This document shows positions 26,136 through 35,790 of a DNA stretch of 64,000 bases, in pieces. How positions within the stretch are numbered: the first letter of the stretch is position 1; every line of letters begins with the position of its first letter. Made by a program: the position numbers and the translations under genes. The stretch is from Actinomycetes bacterium (GTDB lineage Bacteria; Actinomycetota; Actinomycetes; Actinomycetales; Dermatophilaceae), in NCBI GenBank assembly GCA_023420415.1, contig JAEZWF010000017.1, positions 1-64,000 on the forward strand, given 5' to 3'. The notes below the pieces were generated by a model. It was not told the DNA's origin, searched no databases, and saw only the letters and a program-made list of their open reading frames with translations.

Positions 26136-28087
26136 GGGTGACGTCCGCCCGCCGAGTCTTTCGGGTTGGCGAGTCCAGTGCGCAAACCTGCCGCGCGACG
26201 GTATGCCGCGGCGTGCAGTCGCCCGCCGTGCGTCCAGTCTCGTGCCGACAGGTCCGGTTCGCGGGCAGGCCAGCTGTCCGCAAGGGCTTGCAGCGTGGTG
26301 CGCAGGTCATCGGCGTCAAGGTCGCCCTCGAACGTGTGGACCCAGCCAGGGCCGACCTCTGCCGCAAGGCGCCGATTGACCTCGTTGTCCGGAACGAGGA
26401 CCGGCGTCGCGAGAGACAGTGCCGCAAGGACGGATCCGGAGTTGTGCATCTCCGGATAGGGCAGCACGACCAGCTGGGAGGAGCTCACCTGCCGCACCAG
26501 GTCGGGATCCGTGACGAACCCGATGGAGAGGTGGATGCGCTCGTCGCCGGCGACGAGATCGCGCAGCGCCCCTTCATACTCGGGGTTGGACAGACGACCG
26601 GACACCCATAGGGACAGGGCTGGGTCGGTCGTCTCACGAAATGCCTCGATCAGCGCGGGCAGCCCCTTGTAACGCCGCACGGTGCCGAAGAACTGGATGC
26701 GACCTGGTTCGCGCTGACCGCGTTCGTAGCCCTCGAACCAGCCCCGGTAGTCGCCATGCGGAATCAGCGCTACCGGACGAGTCGCGTCGACCGGGGTCGC
26801 CTCGTTGATGACTACCTTCAGGTCGGTCATACGCTCCGCCGCAAGCAGCAACTGGCGTTCGAATCGTGAAATCCCTTGTGGCAGAGCGAGATTGTGGACC
26901 GTTCGGACCCAGGCCACCCGCGTGAGGCGCATCCGTACGAGGAGGGCCGCGAAGAGGATCTGCTTGGCCGCCCGGCGGCGCGGAGTGACAGCATCCATCA
27001 TGCTCTCGGGCCAGTGCGCGTGGAACACGTCGTAGCCGCCCATGAATGCTTCCCGCCAGGAGAAGTTCATCACGTCGACACCGGGGACCGCAGCGACTGC
27101 CTCGGCGAGCATGACGTTGTAGGGGTTGCTCGTCGGCAGTGGCTTCGGGAAGGAGAGCATGACGCGCAGTGGTCCGGACTCCGGGCGTCGACGGGGATGC
27201 AGAAGGCGCAGTCCGTCGCGAGTTGCGCGCACCGCCACAGGGAGGGGCGAACCACGCCCGAGGAGGTGTCGTCGCCCACCACGCCGCAGCACGGCATACG
27301 CCTGCTGCGGACTAGACCTGGCCCATGCCCGGCGCGCAGACGGTGGGAGGTGACGAGCCGCGAAGAGCAGCCGGTTTCGGATGTTGTAGTAGAAGTAGAG
27401 CGGCGACAGCCGGGGGACCGCCGCTCGGTCATCGCGTTGCGATCCGCCCTCGTCGTGTACGGCGGTTGCCTCCGGGACGACCGCTACTCCCCCGCCGACG
27501 AGCTGGGCTCGGTATGACAGGTCGACGTCCTCCCAGTACATGAAGTACTCGGGATCGAATCCGCCAACCTTCTCCCAGAGCTCGCGGCTCACGACGACGC
27601 AGGCACCACTCAGCCACGGCACCACGACATCGACCAGCGCCGGGTCGACCCGACGCGTCGCCTGGATACGGCCGTCACTCAGGTGGACCACGTTGCCCGC
27701 GAACCAGGTCGACCCGTCCGGACGCACGATCCGCGGGCTGACCATCGTCAAGGGGTCCGAGAGGACGCGACCGCGCAGGGTGACCACGCTGTCCCGATCC
27801 AGGGTCGCGTCGGGGTTGAGGAACATCAGCAGGTCCGCCCCGTTGTCGAGGGCCGCCTCGGCTCCGGCGTTACAGCCAAGGCCGAATCCAGTGTTCTCAG
27901 CGAGCAGCACGGCGGTCCAACCATGGCGGGCACACAGGTCGCGCACCGCCTCCTGCTCGGACGACGTGCTGAAGTTGTCGACCACCACGACATCGAGGTC
28001 AGGTGAATCGGCGTGCAGCGCACCGATATTCACCTCCACGAGATCATGCGTGCCGTAGTTGACCACTACCACTGCCAGCTGAGCCAT
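26132..28087 (-). CDS. Two-domain glycosyltransferase: GT2 fused to GT4-like GT-B
   Basis: 651 residues. Residues 1-285 are a rhamnosyltransferase-like GT2 (LAVVVVNYGTHDLVEVNI, LMFLNPDATLDRDSV, and FDPEYFMYWEDVDLSYRAQ with the catalytic ED). Residues about 310-640 are a second transferase of the GT-B type (PLRVMLSFPKPLPTSNPYN, DVFHAHWPESMMDAV, IQFFGTVRRYKGLPALIEAF, VVLPYPEMHNSGSVLAALS). A basic linker joins them (about 285-308). The protein probably adds two consecutive sugars. Sequence runs through without a stop, and no internal ribosome site stands out, so a true fusion is likely. It overlaps the Wzx stop by one base. Confidence 0.88.
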   Translation of the reverse strand: MAQLAVVVVNYGTHDLVEVNIGALHADSPDLDVVVVDNFSTSSEQEAVRDLCARHGWTAVLLAENTGFGLGCNAGAEAALDNGADLLMFLNPDATLDRDSVVTLRGRVLSDPLTMVSPRIVRPDGSTWFAGNVVHLSDGRIQATRRVDPALVDVVVPWLSGACVVVSRELWEKVGGFDPEYFMYWEDVDLSYRAQLVGGGVAVVPEATAVHDEGGSQRDDRAAVPRLSPLYFYYNIRNRLLFAARHLPPSARRAWARSSPQQAYAVLRRGGRRHLLGRGSPLPVAVRATRDGLRLLHPRRRPESGPLRVMLSFPKPLPTSNPYNVMLAEAVAAVPGVDVMNFSWREAFMGGYDVFHAHWPESMMDAVTPRRRAAKQILFAALLVRMRLTRVAWVRTVHNLALPQGISRFERQLLLAAERMTDLKVVINEATPVDATRPVALIPHGDYRGWFEGYERGQREPGRIQFFGTVRRYKGLPALIEAFRETTDPALSLWVSGRLSNPEYEGALRDLVAGDERIHLSIGFVTDPDLVRQVSSSQLVVLPYPEMHNSGSVLAALSLATPVLVPDNEVNRRLAAEVGPGWVHTFEGDLDADDLRTTLQALADSWPAREPDLSARDWTHGGRLHAAAYRRAAGLRTGLANPKDSAGGRHP

Positions 28088-29568
28088 CAGTGTCGAATCC
28101 CCCTCATCACAGTCCTCACACCAGCCAAGAAGTCGGCACGCCAGGCGGGTAGCAGTCCCACCACGGCGAAGTATCCGATCGCGCCGCCGGCCACCGCTGT
28201 CACCAGGGCCAGAATCTCACTGCCCGAACCCGTCAGGCGCGAGGCCCACCACGCGACCAGCCCCGTCGTTGCCGCCAGGACAAGGACTCTGCCCGCCCCC
28301 TCGAGGAGTGGCCGGGTGTCCATACGGCTGCGGCGCGCGATGATCCACAGGGACAGTGGCCAGGCCAGGGCCGGCGCCAACGCGAACCCTGCTGCAACGC
28401 CCACGACCCCCCACTGGCTCCCGACCAGTAGGCACACGAGACGCAGACCAGTGCTGATCAGGGTGAACCGACGCAGGTCTGCCGTCAGGCCCTTGGACAG
28501 ATAGATCCAGTACCCGACAAAGGCCAGCCCGTCGCACGCGCCGGCGACAGCGAAGAGCCTGAGGATGGGGGTGACCTCGCCCCACTGGTCACCCAGTGCC
28601 ACCGCGACCAGGGGCTGCGCCGCGCCCGCCACAAGCCCCAGCGCCGCCACCAGGCTGTAGCCCAACAAGAGCTGGGCGCGAACGACGAACGCGGCATACC
28701 GCGCCGGCTGGTCCTGCAGGCGGGACAGAACCGGCAACGCCACTGACGTGGCCGGGGCGAGTACCTGCGACATGGGGACCATGAGCAGCTGGTAACCACG
28801 GTTGTACAGCCCGGCCGCCGACGGCCCGAACCGGCCGCCGACGATCACGGTGTCGGCGTTCTTTCCCACGTAGTTGATGACCTGTGACCCGACCATGTGC
28901 CACCCGTACCGCAGGAGCCCCGACATGTCCGCACCCCGTGTTGGCCTTGCGGGCAACCAACGGGACACCACGACTGTGGAGAGCGTCATGACGAGAACCT
29001 GGGTCACCTGTTGGGCGATCAGTGCGTGGTAACCCCAGCCCGCAAGCGCGCCCATCACCCCGGCCAGCAAGCCCAAGGCGCTTCCGACGATGTCCGAAGC
29101 GGCCAGCGCGCCGAATCGCATCCCCCTCGTCAGCCCGGCACGGTACTGCGTCGCCAAACCGTTGAGCGTGAACAAGACCGCCAGGGCACGCATCACCGAG
29201 GTCAGTTCCTCAACGCCGTACAAGGACGCCACGAGTGGCGCGGTGAACCATGCGACGACCGAGAGCCCGACCCCGCTCAACGTGTTGATCCAGAACAGGT
29301 TGTCCCGTTGACGGTCTGAGAGCGAGGGTGCCTGGACAGCGGCAGACGAGAGACCGAAGTCACGGAAGATGTCCGCGACGCCCACCACCACCGCGACCAT
29401 GGCCACCAAGCCGTAGTCGTGGGGGGTGAGCAGTCGCGACAGGACCACGACACTGCCAACCTGCAGCGCGAGCTTGATGGCCTGACCGCCGCTCGCCACC
29501 ATGGCTCCGCGCGCCGCAAGACGTCCCAGGGCGTGTGACTGGTCGCCCCCCTCAACGACGTCAGCCAC
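28087..29568 (-). CDS. Polysaccharide flippase, Wzx/MATE-like
   Basis: 493 residues with about 12-14 transmembrane helices and the family's N-terminal pattern (RLAARGAMVASGGQAIKLAL, then SRLLTPHDYGLVAMV). It belongs to the MOP superfamily and would flip undecaprenyl-linked repeat units across the membrane. I prefer GTG 29568, which has AAGGGGG 7 nt upstream, over GTG 29592, which has no site. It is followed by the two-domain glycosyltransferase with a one-base overlap. Confidence 0.92.
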   Translation of the reverse strand: MADVVEGGDQSHALGRLAARGAMVASGGQAIKLALQVGSVVVLSRLLTPHDYGLVAMVAVVVGVADIFRDFGLSSAAVQAPSLSDRQRDNLFWINTLSGVGLSVVAWFTAPLVASLYGVEELTSVMRALAVLFTLNGLATQYRAGLTRGMRFGALAASDIVGSALGLLAGVMGALAGWGYHALIAQQVTQVLVMTLSTVVVSRWLPARPTRGADMSGLLRYGWHMVGSQVINYVGKNADTVIVGGRFGPSAAGLYNRGYQLLMVPMSQVLAPATSVALPVLSRLQDQPARYAAFVVRAQLLLGYSLVAALGLVAGAAQPLVAVALGDQWGEVTPILRLFAVAGACDGLAFVGYWIYLSKGLTADLRRFTLISTGLRLVCLLVGSQWGVVGVAAGFALAPALAWPLSLWIIARRSRMDTRPLLEGAGRVLVLAATTGLVAWWASRLTGSGSEILALVTAVAGGAIGYFAVVGLLPAWRADFLAGVRTVMRGIRH

Positions 29569-29766
29569 GGCACGCCCCCTTAGCGGTTCCACGATGTGGC
29601 CCCGGTCCCGGGCCGGTTCGCGACCGGCAACCCTTTGTCAGGAGCAATGATCGGCGACCACGAGCCTCCCACGGTAGCTGCCACACGCATCGGACGTCGC
29701 AGAGCGCGCAGGACTGCGCCCTCGCCGCTTCCTCTCATCGCCTGCCACTCGGAGCCGGGTGATGGC

Positions 29767-32700
29767 TCACCCGATGCTGCGCGCGACCAGGTTGTCGACG
29801 CTCAAGGTGATCGGCGCGTTCGTGGCAGCACCGGACACGTACGTCTGGACCCCAACGCCTCCAGCCGTCTGCAACGCGGCGGTGGAGTCCGTCGCGGTGA
29901 GCTGCCATGTGGCCGGCTCAGTCGTGCCCGTCCTCCACACCTTGGCTCGCACCGTGGTGGGTGACGTTCCCTCGACCTGCATGCGCAGCGTCAGCGAGTC
30001 TCCATCGGCGTAGGTGATCGCGGGCACCGACACGGACTGCAGGACGGTCTCGGCACCACCGGACCAGCGGCTCACGTTGAGCGTCACGGCTCCGGTCCCG
30101 CTGACCGTGACGCGCTCGCGATATCCGTTGCTCAGCGTCCCGCGGCCGAGGAGCCACAGGTGGGCGCCCCCACCACTTGGGCGGGGGTCAACCGCCAACT
30201 CAACCTGGGAGTCGATCGACGTGCTGCTGACTGATCCGAGGATCGCACCCGGCCCAGTTCCCGGCGTGGGAACCGAGATCTGCCCGACGCCACCGGTGAC
30301 CTTGTAGCGGGTCGGGCCATCGGTGAGGGTCCATGCACCGCCCTGGTCGGCCGTGCCCCAACCGCTGGTGGTGGTCCGGCCGAAGGCATCCTGGGCGAGT
30401 ACCTGAGCCTGGGCGGCCGTGACGGTCACGGACTTCGTCGCGGTGTCGGTCGCCCCGTCGTTGTCCGTCACGGTGAGCGTCACGGTGTAGGTGCCGGCCG
30501 CGGCATACGTGTGGCTGGCGGTGGCGCCCGAGCCGGCGGCGGTGCCGTCGCCCCAGTTCCATGCGTACGACGCAACCGTGCCGTCGGGGTCGGACGACCC
30601 CGACCCGTTGACCGAGACCTTCAAGTCGGTGGTGTCCGCCGTGAAGGCGGCCGTCGGCGCCTGGTTGGCCCTGGACACGGTGACCGACTTCGTGGCGGTG
30701 TCAGTGCCACCGGCGTTGTCCGTCACGGTGAGCGTCACCGTGTAGGTGCCCGCCGCGGCATACGTGTGGGTCGCCGTGGCGCCCGAGCCGGCGGCGGTGC
30801 CGTCACCCCAGTTCCAGCTGTATGCCGCGATGCTGCCGTCGGGGTCGGACGACCCCGACCCGTCCACCGCGAGCGCCAGGGCGTTGGTGTCGGTCGTGAA
30901 CGCCGCGGTCGGGGCCGTGTTGGTCACCGTCACCGAACGGGTCGTGGTGTTGGTCGCGCCGCTGTCGTCAGTGACGGTGAGCGTGACGGTGTAGGTGCCC
31001 GCCTCGGCGTACGTGTGGGTCGCCGTGGCGCCCGAGCCGGCGGCGGTGCCGTCACCCCAGTTCCAGCTGTATGCCGCGATCGTGCCGTCCTCGTCCGTCG
31101 AACCCGAGCCGTCCACCGACAGCTTCAGGCCCTGGCTGGTGTTGGTGAAGGACGCCACCGGCGGCACGTTGGGAGCGCCGGCCAGCGTGCGGCCACTGGC
31201 GCGGTAGTGGTCCTGGATCTGGCTCAGCGTCAGGGAGGTCGGGTAGACGGCGACCTCGTCGATGGTGCCGGGGAGGTACTTGTTGCCCGACCACGCGCTG
31301 TCTCCACCGACGCGCCAGTAGCCGTTGAACGGCTGGGCGGTTGTCGTCCCGGTGTTGCGGGCGACGCGGACACCGTCGACGTAGAGCGAGACACCGTTGG
31401 AGTCGAGGGTGCCGACGAGCTGGTGCCATTGGCCGTCGTTGATGCGACTCGTGGAGCGCGCGATGTAGGTGCCGTTGTTGTAGACACCGAAGTTCGCGTA
31501 GCCGGACGAGTCGACGTAGAGGTGCCGGTCATAGCTCGAGGAGTCGCCGGACTTGGCGTTGCCGAACCCGACGATCTTGCCGGACGAGGTCGTCTTCACC
31601 CACGCCTCGACCGAGAACAGGTCAGGCCCCGGCTCGGCGGTCTGGGTCGCGGCGAAGGCGCTGAAACCGCTGAAGCGGATGGCCCGGTTGCTGTCGTTGT
31701 TCAGTGCGCCGACCTGTCCGTAGGTGAGACCGCTCGTGGCCTTGAGGTCGGCCGAACCGAGGGAGTCGGCCAGCGTGGGCCCGCTGCTCTCGCCGAGCCG
31801 CCAGTAGTAGCTGGCGCCGTCGTTGACGACGTCCTGGGCATAGGCGCCCACCTGGGTGGAGCTGATCGTGACCGCGTTGCTCGTGAGCGTCGCGGTGTTG
31901 CCCAACGGGTCCTTCACGCGAATCGTGTAGGTGTAGGTGGCGCCCGGAGTGAGCCCGCGGTCGGTGTAACCCATCGTCGGCTTCTGCCAGAACGATGAGG
32001 CCTGCGTGGTCGTGTAGACCGGCGTCGCGTTGCCGGACCGCAGCACCTCGTAGGTGAGGTTGGTGTTGTCCCGGTCGGCCAGGGCCTGCCAGGACACCCG
32101 TGCGGTGCCGGAGATCACCGACTTCGCCGTCGGCGTCGGCGTCGTCGACGTGACCATCGGACCCTGCTTGTTCGTGGCCTTGTCCTTGACCGCGAACCGG
32201 GTCAGGCCCTGTTGCAGCACGCCGTTGACTCCGCGGAACTCACCGCCCAGCGCGATGTAGTCGCTGTTGCCCGTCACGGACCACGACGCCTGTCCGGAGG
32301 GCGTGTAGTTGCCCCAGATGAAGTCGGGGTACCAGTGCAGGTTCTCCGACGAGGGCAGCCCGCCGTAGTTCCAGCCGTAGTCGTCCGGGCCGGTGTTCTT
32401 GTTGACCGGGTAAGTCGTCTGGGCCAGCTGGTTGTGCTGGTTGATCGACCACGGGTTCGACGACGGGAAGCCGCCCTGGTACTCGCAGCCGTGGACGTGG
32501 CTGACGGAGTAGAGCACCTGGCCGATCGGCATGACGTCGTAGGTGTCGCCGTGGCAGTCGTTGACCACGTTGATGGCGCCGGTGTCGGGGTTGAGCGCGA
32601 AGGTGCCCTCGAACTGACCACCCGTGCCGAACGCGAACCCGCTGCCGTAGACCTGGGACCCGTCGTACTTGAGCGAGATGATCGCGCCGTTGGTGTGGTC

Positions 32701-33504
32701 GATGATCTTGGTGTTGGCTGCCCACGGCTGGACCGCGCCAGAGGTGATGTCCACGGCGGCCATACCGTTCACCACGCTGCCGGACAGCGTCTTCATCTGA
32801 CCGCCGACGATCACCTTTCCACGGTCGGGCAGGGCGAGGATCGACCAGACGTAGCCGTCGTCGGCCGACGGGTTCCAGGGCAGCAGCGCGCCAGTTGAGG
32901 TGAAGGCCGCTAGGCGCTTGCGGGGCGTGTTGTTGGCGACCGGGAACTCCCCACCGGCGAAAACCGTGGTCGGCGTTGCACTCAGGGCGCGCACGCGTCC
33001 CGAGATGGAGGCGGCGAAGCTGGCGATGAGGTTGCCCGTGGCCGGGTCGAGAGCGGCGATGTGGTTGCTGGCCTGCCCGTTGACGGCGGTGAAGTCGCCA
33101 CCCACGTAGAGCCGAGAGCCGTCGGGCGCCGCCGTGATCGCCATGCCCTGGGCGTTGAGGCTCGCCTTGAAGCCGGTGACCTGCTGACCGGTGCGGATGT
33201 CGTAGGCGACGATGTTGGAAACGGCGGTCTCCCCCGCGCCGCCTGCGGCCACGCCGGGCGGACGCACGGTCGAGAACTCACCGGTCGCGTAGACGATGTT
33301 GCCGATCATGGTCTGCGACCACACGACCCCGTTGATCTGGATCGTGGGCAGCGCGTCCGCCGAGACCGTCGCGGGTTTGCCGGCAGCCGGGGCCGTGTCG
33401 GCCATCGCCGGCGTGCTCGACATCACGAGGCCGGCCGCGACCAGCGCAGCTGCGGCTACGAGGGCAACTCCCCGACGGACCGAGGCGAGGCTACGAGTGA
33501 CCAT
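29767..33504 (-). CDS. Large secreted PKD/LamG/fibronectin-type surface protein
   Basis: 1245 residues. A signal peptide covers 1-35 (VRRGVALVAAAALVAAGL, cleavage near AMADT). Residues 50-430 form a beta-propeller-like region with repeated YVGGDFTAVNGQ/VFAGGEFPVAN/VIVGGQMKTLSG blades. A fibronectin III-like domain covers about 451-545 and a LamG/concanavalin-like lectin domain about 555-768 (YYWRLGESSG, WHQLVGTLDSNGVSLYVDG). Three PKD modules with NWGDGT follow at about 775-1025, then a C-terminal beta-sandwich. No sortase motif or C-terminal helix is seen, so it is secreted or held non-covalently, perhaps by binding the polymer through LamG/PKD. The start is ATG 33504 with GAGGA upstream. 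The PKD modules are nearly identical in DNA. Confidence 0.9.
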   Translation of the reverse strand: MVTRSLASVRRGVALVAAAALVAAGLVMSSTPAMADTAPAAGKPATVSADALPTIQINGVVWSQTMIGNIVYATGEFSTVRPPGVAAGGAGETAVSNIVAYDIRTGQQVTGFKASLNAQGMAITAAPDGSRLYVGGDFTAVNGQASNHIAALDPATGNLIASFAASISGRVRALSATPTTVFAGGEFPVANNTPRKRLAAFTSTGALLPWNPSADDGYVWSILALPDRGKVIVGGQMKTLSGSVVNGMAAVDITSGAVQPWAANTKIIDHTNGAIISLKYDGSQVYGSGFAFGTGGQFEGTFALNPDTGAINVVNDCHGDTYDVMPIGQVLYSVSHVHGCEYQGGFPSSNPWSINQHNQLAQTTYPVNKNTGPDDYGWNYGGLPSSENLHWYPDFIWGNYTPSGQASWSVTGNSDYIALGGEFRGVNGVLQQGLTRFAVKDKATNKQGPMVTSTTPTPTAKSVISGTARVSWQALADRDNTNLTYEVLRSGNATPVYTTTQASSFWQKPTMGYTDRGLTPGATYTYTIRVKDPLGNTATLTSNAVTISSTQVGAYAQDVVNDGASYYWRLGESSGPTLADSLGSADLKATSGLTYGQVGALNNDSNRAIRFSGFSAFAATQTAEPGPDLFSVEAWVKTTSSGKIVGFGNAKSGDSSSYDRHLYVDSSGYANFGVYNNGTYIARSTSRINDGQWHQLVGTLDSNGVSLYVDGVRVARNTGTTTAQPFNGYWRVGGDSAWSGNKYLPGTIDEVAVYPTSLTLSQIQDHYRASGRTLAGAPNVPPVASFTNTSQGLKLSVDGSGSTDEDGTIAAYSWNWGDGTAAGSGATATHTYAEAGTYTVTLTVTDDSGATNTTTRSVTVTNTAPTAAFTTDTNALALAVDGSGSSDPDGSIAAYSWNWGDGTAAGSGATATHTYAAAGTYTVTLTVTDNAGGTDTATKSVTVSRANQAPTAAFTADTTDLKVSVNGSGSSDPDGTVASYAWNWGDGTAAGSGATASHTYAAAGTYTVTLTVTDNDGATDTATKSVTVTAAQAQVLAQDAFGRTTTSGWGTADQGGAWTLTDGPTRYKVTGGVGQISVPTPGTGPGAILGSVSSTSIDSQVELAVDPRPSGGGAHLWLLGRGTLSNGYRERVTVSGTGAVTLNVSRWSGGAETVLQSVSVPAITYADGDSLTLRMQVEGTSPTTVRAKVWRTGTTEPATWQLTATDSTAALQTAGGVGVQTYVSGAATNAPITLSVDNLVARSIG

Positions 33505-33553
33505 GGAGTCCTCTGATTCACGAAAGGCGCTGTGGCGCATGGTGATCGGCGTA

Positions 33554-34264
33554 CTACTTGACCGGGCCACGGAAGGTGGCTGCGGCGTGCAGGCCGTCGA
33601 AGTCGACGGCCATCGTGACGTTCTTCAGCTGGTTGGTCGGCACGGAGAACGAGTACGTGGCGGTGGCGGTCCTGCCGGGCTCGACCGTGCCCGAGAAGTC
33701 CTTGGCCCCACTGCCATACGTCGGGCGGGCGACCCTGGCCGGGTTGCCGTAGCGCGCGGTCACGACGACCTGGTCGAGCTTGATCGCCTGCTTGCTGCCG
33801 TTGGTCAGGGCGACGGTGAAGAGGGTCTTGGGGTCACCGGTGAACGAGCCGGGGCCCTGTTCCTCGACCGTCCCCTGCTCGACCTTGGTGATCTGGAGGG
33901 AGACGCCGTCGGAGTATGCCGCCTTGGCGGAGAACGCGGCCGGCGGCGCCGTGTAGCGCGGGCTGGGCTTCCGGCCGTTCCGCTGCACCGGCGCGGGGGC
34001 CTTGGCCAGCGGGTCGGCCGGCCGGTTGGTGACGGTGCGCTGCGGCTCGTCGGCGCTGTGGTCGGCGGCCGAACCCTTGGACGACGGCGAGGACGATGCG
34101 CTCGGACCGCTGGTCGAGGGCGGACCCACTGACGACACGGGCGCGGCATCTGCCTTGGCGCCAGCGTCCCCGGCGTCGTCTCCGCTGCCCGCGCAGGCAG
34201 CGGTCAACAACGCGACCGCGGCCAGGCACGCGGCAGCGGCGCACCCCCGAGCGCCGCCCCTCAT
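33554..34264 (-). CDS. Probable lipoprotein of unknown function in the glycan locus
   Basis: 236 residues. The signal peptide (RGCAAAACLAAVALLTAACAG) ends in a lipobox-like TAAC, with Cys near residue 24, though the -3 position is Thr, not the usual Leu. A 90-residue Ser/Pro/Ala-rich linker follows. The C-terminal 130 residues form a beta-rich domain (VSLQITKVEQGTVEEQ, LFTVALTNGSKQAIKLDQ, TATATYSFSVPTNQLKNV) like the DUF4352/telokin-like immunoglobulin folds on Gram-positive surface lipoproteins. Its ATG overlaps the stop of the sugar transferase gene by one base (TGATG), so it belongs to the operon. Confidence 0.75.
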   Translation of the reverse strand: MRGGARGCAAAACLAAVALLTAACAGSGDDAGDAGAKADAAPVSSVGPPSTSGPSASSSPSSKGSAADHSADEPQRTVTNRPADPLAKAPAPVQRNGRKPSPRYTAPPAAFSAKAAYSDGVSLQITKVEQGTVEEQGPGSFTGDPKTLFTVALTNGSKQAIKLDQVVVTARYGNPARVARPTYGSGAKDFSGTVEPGRTATATYSFSVPTNQLKNVTMAVDFDGLHAAATFRGPVK

Positions 34265-35790
34265 CAGTAGGCCCCGGTCCCGCGCACGACCGCACGCACG
34301 GTGCGGGCGATGATCTGCAGGTCGAGCAGCACCGACCAGTTGTCGACGTACCAGAGGTCGAGCCGCAGCGACTCGTCCCAGGTCAGGTTGCTGCGGCCGC
34401 TGACCTGCCACAGGCCGGTGAGGCCGGGGCGGACGTGCAGCCGGCGCACCGCGTCGGACTCGTAGGTCGCGACCTCGCGAGGCAGCGGCGGCCGCGGGCC
34501 GATGAGCGACATCTCGCCGCGCAGCACGTTGAGCAGCTGCGGCAGCTCGTCGATGGAGAAGCGGCGCAGGAAGCCACCGACCCGGGTGATGCGCGGGTCC
34601 CGCTTCATCTTGAAGAGCACGTCGTTGCCGGCGTCGGCGGCTGCGGTGAGCTCGGCCAGCCGCGCCTCGGCGTCGACGACCATGCTGCGGAACTTGAACA
34701 TCGGGAACGTGACCCCACGCGCCCCGACCCGCTCCTGGCGGAACAGGATCGGCCCCTTGGAGTCCAGCCGGATCGCCACCGCGACCGCCGCGAAGAGCGG
34801 CAGCGCGAGCACCACGATCACCAGCGCACCCAGCCAGTCGACGACCCGCTTGGCCGCGCGCCGCACCCCACCCATGACGGGGCGCTCGACGTGCAGCATC
34901 GGCATACCTGCCACCGGCCGGATCGACAGCCGCGGACCGGCGACATCGAACAGGCCCGTCGCCACGATCAGCTCGACCGCACGCTCCTCCAGGCTCCACG
35001 CCAGGCGGCGCAGCTCGTGACCGCTCAGGTCGTGGTCGTTGCTGACCGCCACGACCTCGGCGTCCAGCAGGTCGATGGCGTGCATCGCCTCGGCGGGGTA
35101 GCCGAAGACCGGCACACCCTCGAGCTCGGAGGCGAAGTCACCGCCGCTGTCGATGCCCGACACGCAGGCGCCGACGACCTTCATGCCGGCTCCGGAGGCG
35201 TCGTCGAGCTGACGGATCATGCCGGCCACGCTCGCAGCGCTGCCGACGACGACGGTGCGCTGCATGTCCAGACCGGCGCTGCGCCGGCGCTGCAACGAGC
35301 GCCGCAGGGCGTTGCGCGCGACCAGGCCGCCGACGAGCAGCGCGGAGAGCACGACCAGCACGAGGCCGCGCGCGATCTCGACGTGCAGCACCCACGAGCC
35401 CAGCACGAGGGTCGCGACCAGCACGAGTGCGGACCGCGCCACGGCGCGGTACTCCTCGGTGGTGGTGCCCAGGTAGCGCCGCTCGTAGCCGCGGCATACG
35501 AACAGCGTCGCCACCCACACGACCGGCAGCGCGACGGCGACGGCCACGCGCAGACCCATCGGTGCGCTGCCCACGGGCACCAGCACGGCGATGGCGCCGA
35601 CCGCGACGGCCGTGGCCACGTCGACGAGCAGGGCCCGCCGCAGGTAGCCCCCCGGCCACCGCAACGCCCCCTCGGTCGAGCCGCTGTCGCGCACCCCGGC
35701 ACCGTCGAACCCGGTCAGCCCGGGCAGGCGCGACCCAACCAGTTCCCTCTGCTTCGTCGAGGCGTCACGTGCCTCGGCAAGATCCCTCAT
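34264..35790 (-). CDS. Polyprenyl glycosylphosphotransferase (WbaP/WcaJ type)
   Basis: 508-residue initiating enzyme that moves a sugar-1-phosphate from a UDP-sugar to undecaprenyl phosphate. There are four N-terminal helices (about 50-165), a CoA-binding-like central domain (TVVVGSAASVAGMIRQLDD), a fifth hydrophobic segment (VVDWLGALVIVVLALPLFA, near 315) and the catalytic domain with FPMFKFRSMVVDAE, FSIDELPQLLNVLRGEMS, GPRPPLPREV and RPGLTGLWQVSGRS. The Asp-Glu pair and the phosphate-binding Arg residues are present. It is the first gene of the minus-strand arm, so its promoter in 35791-36122 probably controls the whole run. Confidence 0.95.
   Translation of the reverse strand: MRDLAEARDASTKQRELVGSRLPGLTGFDGAGVRDSGSTEGALRWPGGYLRRALLVDVATAVAVGAIAVLVPVGSAPMGLRVAVAVALPVVWVATLFVCRGYERRYLGTTTEEYRAVARSALVLVATLVLGSWVLHVEIARGLVLVVLSALLVGGLVARNALRRSLQRRRSAGLDMQRTVVVGSAASVAGMIRQLDDASGAGMKVVGACVSGIDSGGDFASELEGVPVFGYPAEAMHAIDLLDAEVVAVSNDHDLSGHELRRLAWSLEERAVELIVATGLFDVAGPRLSIRPVAGMPMLHVERPVMGGVRRAAKRVVDWLGALVIVVLALPLFAAVAVAIRLDSKGPILFRQERVGARGVTFPMFKFRSMVVDAEARLAELTAAADAGNDVLFKMKRDPRITRVGGFLRRFSIDELPQLLNVLRGEMSLIGPRPPLPREVATYESDAVRRLHVRPGLTGLWQVSGRSNLTWDESLRLDLWYVDNWSVLLDLQIIARTVRAVVRGTGAY

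Noticed and set aside
12544..35790. Search for transposase, integrase or tRNA-linked att sites at the borders of the glycan locus
   Set aside because: None was seen; if the locus was acquired, it was more likely by homologous recombination in flanking genes.
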